Positions 6,721-8,239 of a stretch of 8,239 nt of DNA are shown here, one piece after another. Made by a program: the position numbers and the translations under genes. The stretch spans positions 1 through 8,239 of the forward strand of contig JAGNOB010000056.1 in assembly GCA_017990305.1 (NCBI GenBank). Reading direction: 5' to 3'. The notes beneath the pieces were generated by a model. That model saw nothing but the letters and a program-made list of their open reading frames with translations, did not search any database and was not told the DNA's origin. The stretch is from Leucobacter sp. GTDB taxonomy: Bacteria; Actinomycetota; Actinomycetes; Actinomycetales; Microbacteriaceae. Position 1 is the first letter of the stretch, and each line of letters opens with the position of its first letter.

Positions 6721-7607
6721 GCGTTCGGAGCATCACCCGCGATACCTGGACGAGGGTCTTCCTCGATTCTCCCGAGGATTTCGTGACTGCCGAACGGGTG
6801 CTCTCGAATCGGCTCCGTCACGGCGGGGAAGACCATGAGCGGCGGCTGCCGGTCACGATTGTGTCGGCGGGGGGTGAAGCCGCGCACGTGTACAACCTCA
6901 CGGTGATTGTGCGCGCTGAGCAGATCATTACGGTCGAGCCAGGTGCAGGTATTCCGCTGCTGCAAGACGTGGAAGCACGTCTCCAGTGGGCTGACGCTGC
7001 GACCGATACTCCGCATCACGCCTGGTATGCGATTGCGCAGGCCGGGTTCCAGGCGAGCGCTGGCGCGCTGGAATTCATCGAGTCAGACATCAATATGGTC
7101 CGTGCGCCGATGGTGGAGGCGAGCCGCGAATCTTCGCGCAGTCTCGGCGTCAGCGATCTGCCGAGGGTGAGCGAGATGCTCGTCGATATCGACCACGCGC
7201 TCTCGCACGTGGCTTCCTCGATAGCGACGCTGACCCAGCTCGCGCGACTGCTGCGCCGTGAGACTGCGGTTCCGGGAACCGGTATCGCTCGGCCACAGGT
7301 GGACGCGCTGATTCAGCAGGGCGAAGCGCTCACTCGCAGGGTTGAATTCATGGTGGATCGTCACAGGTTTCTATCGCAGGGGGCCTCGCAGCAGATCTCC
7401 ACGAGCGATCTCAATATCGTAAAGATCTTCACGGTGCTCTGGGCGATCCTCATTCCTGGCACGACGCTCATCAACTGGTACGGGCAGAACTTTGAGTTCA
7501 TGCCCGAGCTCAGCTGGGAGTACTCGAGCTGGATCCAGATCCTCGGGGTGTTCTTCCTCGCGGTGATCCCGATCTACACGGTGAAGCGCGCGGGTCAACT
7601 GCGGTAA
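6717..7607 (+). CDS. CorA/MIT-family membrane protein C with GQN in place of GMN
   Basis: 296-residue CorA-like protein, the most divergent and shortest of the three. Seen: strand IITVEP (70-75), helical region with SLGVSDL (142-148), pore helix from NIVKIF (233-238), TM1 about 236-254, loop WYGQNFEFMPELSW (254-267), TM2 about 271-288 and basic tail VKRAGQLR. Apart from Gln replacing Met in GMN, the loop FEFMPELSW is close to classical CorA. ATG 6717 overlaps the stop of MIT protein B and has AAGGGG just upstream, so the two are probably made in fixed ratio. Last gene of the operon, ended by the hairpin at 7617-7663. CorA channels are pentamers; co-translated diverged subunits fit a hetero-oligomer, which is inference. 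Confidence 0.88.
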   Translation: MSVRSITRDTWTRVFLDSPEDFVTAERVLSNRLRHGGEDHERRLPVTIVSAGGEAAHVYNLTVIVRAEQIITVEPGAGIPLLQDVEARLQWADAATDTPHHAWYAIAQAGFQASAGALEFIESDINMVRAPMVEASRESSRSLGVSDLPRVSEMLVDIDHALSHVASSIATLTQLARLLRRETAVPGTGIARPQVDALIQQGEALTRRVEFMVDRHRFLSQGASQQISTSDLNIVKIFTVLWAILIPGTTLINWYGQNFEFMPELSWEYSSWIQILGVFFLAVIPIYTVKRAGQLR

Positions 7608-7616
7608 CGGTGGATA

Positions 7617-7663
7617 AACGACAAGCGGGCGGATCGAGGTATCGATCCGCCCGCTTGTGCGTT
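7617..7663. terminator. Bidirectional intrinsic terminator between convergent genes
   Basis: A perfect 16-bp stem (7621-7636 with 7643-7658) encloses the loop AGGTAT; four more base pairs (AACG 7617-7620 with CGTT 7660-7663) extend it across one bulged base. It lies 9 bases after the stop of MIT protein C and 9 bases before the stop of the convergent two-TM gene, the expected place for a shared terminator. The T-run is poor on the plus side and short (CGTTTA) on the minus side. Confidence 0.85.
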
Positions 7664-7672
7664 CGCTGGGTG

Positions 7673-7972
7673 CTACATCCGCCGGTCTCGTGTTACCGCG
7701 AGCATGCAGACGATGGCGACTGCGATGCACACTCCGGCAACGCCGACCGGCACCGACGCCTCGCCCTCGCCGATCAGCACGGCGACGAGTTCAATGAGAG
7801 ACGCAAGGAAGAGGAGCATCGCGACGAACGCGAGCATCGAACGTACCCAGAGCCGCGTTGACGCGCGGACGGGTGCGTGACTTACTGGCGGATCGTGCGG
7901 CTGACCGACTAAGCCGTCAGTGTTTGCCGGCCTGCCGATGCCGGAATGGGTCAACCAGATTGAGTGGCGCAT
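7673..7972 (-). CDS. Small two-TM membrane protein
   Basis: 99-residue hypothetical protein. Seen: a polar N-terminal 40 residues, a short basic patch (ASTRLWVR), two hydrophobic helices (about 45-67 and 73-93) joined by the acidic turn GEGEAS, and a basic C-terminus TRDRRM. Both ends are predicted cytoplasmic. ATG 7972 is chosen because GGAG lies 7 bases upstream; the frame is open to 8047 but an extension to there would leave only a few bases after the predicted transcription start. It converges on the MIT operon across the shared terminator. Its promoter at 8048-8078 resembles the element ahead of the MIT operon, hinting at common control. No family is recognised and the function is unknown. 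Confidence 0.7.
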   Translation of the reverse strand: MRHSIWLTHSGIGRPANTDGLVGQPHDPPVSHAPVRASTRLWVRSMLAFVAMLLFLASLIELVAVLIGEGEASVPVGVAGVCIAVAIVCMLAVTRDRRM

Positions 7973-8047
7973 GTGAGTCTCCGCTGTTTGTTGTGGGCGG
8001 GCTGCATGGCAGCGTGCAAGCGTCGGGATGAAATCTCGACTCCTCAA

Positions 8048-8078
8048 ATATTAACTCATTTGCGCAATTACGCAAGTG
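8048..8078 (-). promoter_or_regulatory. Promoter with operator-like inverted repeat for the two-TM gene
   Basis: On the minus strand TTGCGT (8075-8070), a 16-base spacer and TAATAT (8053-8048) form a strong-looking promoter, about 70 bases ahead of the ATG at 7972. The -35 is inside an inverted repeat CATTTGCG (8057-8064), CAATTA, CGCAAGTG (8071-8078), with one mismatch between arms. The CGCAAGTGA arm and the following TTGATGT-like bases recur at 3837-3853 ahead of the MIT operon (there TTGAATGT). Confidence 0.55.
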
Positions 8079-8157
8079 AATTGATGTGTCGATCGCTGCT
8101 GCACACGGCGCCCTTGCCCGCCACTTCGTCGCAGCCAGAGCGCCACCCAGCCCAGCG

Positions 8158-8239
8158 TTAGCGGATAGGGTCGCCATCCTCGGTGTCGAGCAGCGCACTG
8201 AGGCCTGTCGCGACCTCCGAGAGCACGATCTCGTCGCTG
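8158..8239 (-). CDS. 3' end of an unidentified gene (partial)
   Basis: The minus strand from the window edge reads in one frame to a TAA at 8160-8158, giving a tail of about 26 residues (EIVLSEVATGLSALLDT, then EDGDPIR). Third codon positions are almost all G or C, as in the other genes, so it is likely real coding sequence. Too short to assign a family. Upstream in direction of the two-TM gene, 185 bases apart, with that gene's own promoter between them. Confidence 0.6.
   Translation of the reverse strand, partial: SDEIVLSEVATGLSALLDTEDGDPIR

Noticed and set aside
1..8239. CRISPR arrays, tRNA genes, insertion sequences
   Set aside because: No regularly spaced repeats, tRNA-like cloverleafs or transposase motifs were seen on either strand.

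Overview
The window is high-GC DNA with strongly GC-biased third codon positions, Shine-Dalgarno starts and gene families typical of actinobacteria (a mycothiol-type DinB/MDMPI-like protein, a FadD-type ligase, an acyl-CoA dehydrogenase). A Microbacteriaceae-like chromosome is a reasonable guess, but no rRNA or other marker gene is present to settle it.

Left block (1-3763), acyl-CoA metabolism. An AMP-forming acyl-CoA ligase on the minus strand (start 1516) is divergent from a plus-strand pair: a TIGR03084-type metal-binding protein (1683-2474) and an acyl-CoA dehydrogenase (2555-3763). The divergent spacer carries a perfect 8+4+8 bp inverted repeat over the ligase -35 box, so one repressor may control both sides. 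The ligase reading frame breaks near position 110. The missing C-terminal end, including the catalytic Lys motif, continues in another frame down to base 1. The gene is therefore frameshifted, or one base was lost in sequencing.

Middle (3764-4083), a 320-bp gene-free region. It holds a weak terminator-like hairpin, a nearly symmetric 20-bp palindrome overlapping a plausible promoter, and a leader of about 215 nt with a repeated 10-mer.

Right block (4084-7607), the most unusual part. A five-gene plus-strand operon encodes three diverged CorA/MIT-family two-TM proteins and two small single-TM proteins, in the order small1, MIT-A, small2, MIT-B, MIT-C. MIT-B and MIT-C overlap by ATGA. None of the three has the canonical GMN selectivity motif: MIT-A has SMN (and MPIL instead of MPEL), while MIT-B and MIT-C have GQN. 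I infer a hetero-oligomeric membrane complex with altered or lost Mg2+ selectivity, assisted by the small membrane proteins. A long perfect hairpin (7617-7663) ends the operon.

Right edge. A convergent two-TM small protein (7673-7972, minus) has a good promoter whose -35 region lies in a second TTGCG/CGCAA operator-like element resembling the one in front of the MIT operon, so the two units may share a regulator. The last 82 bases are the 3' end of another minus-strand gene.
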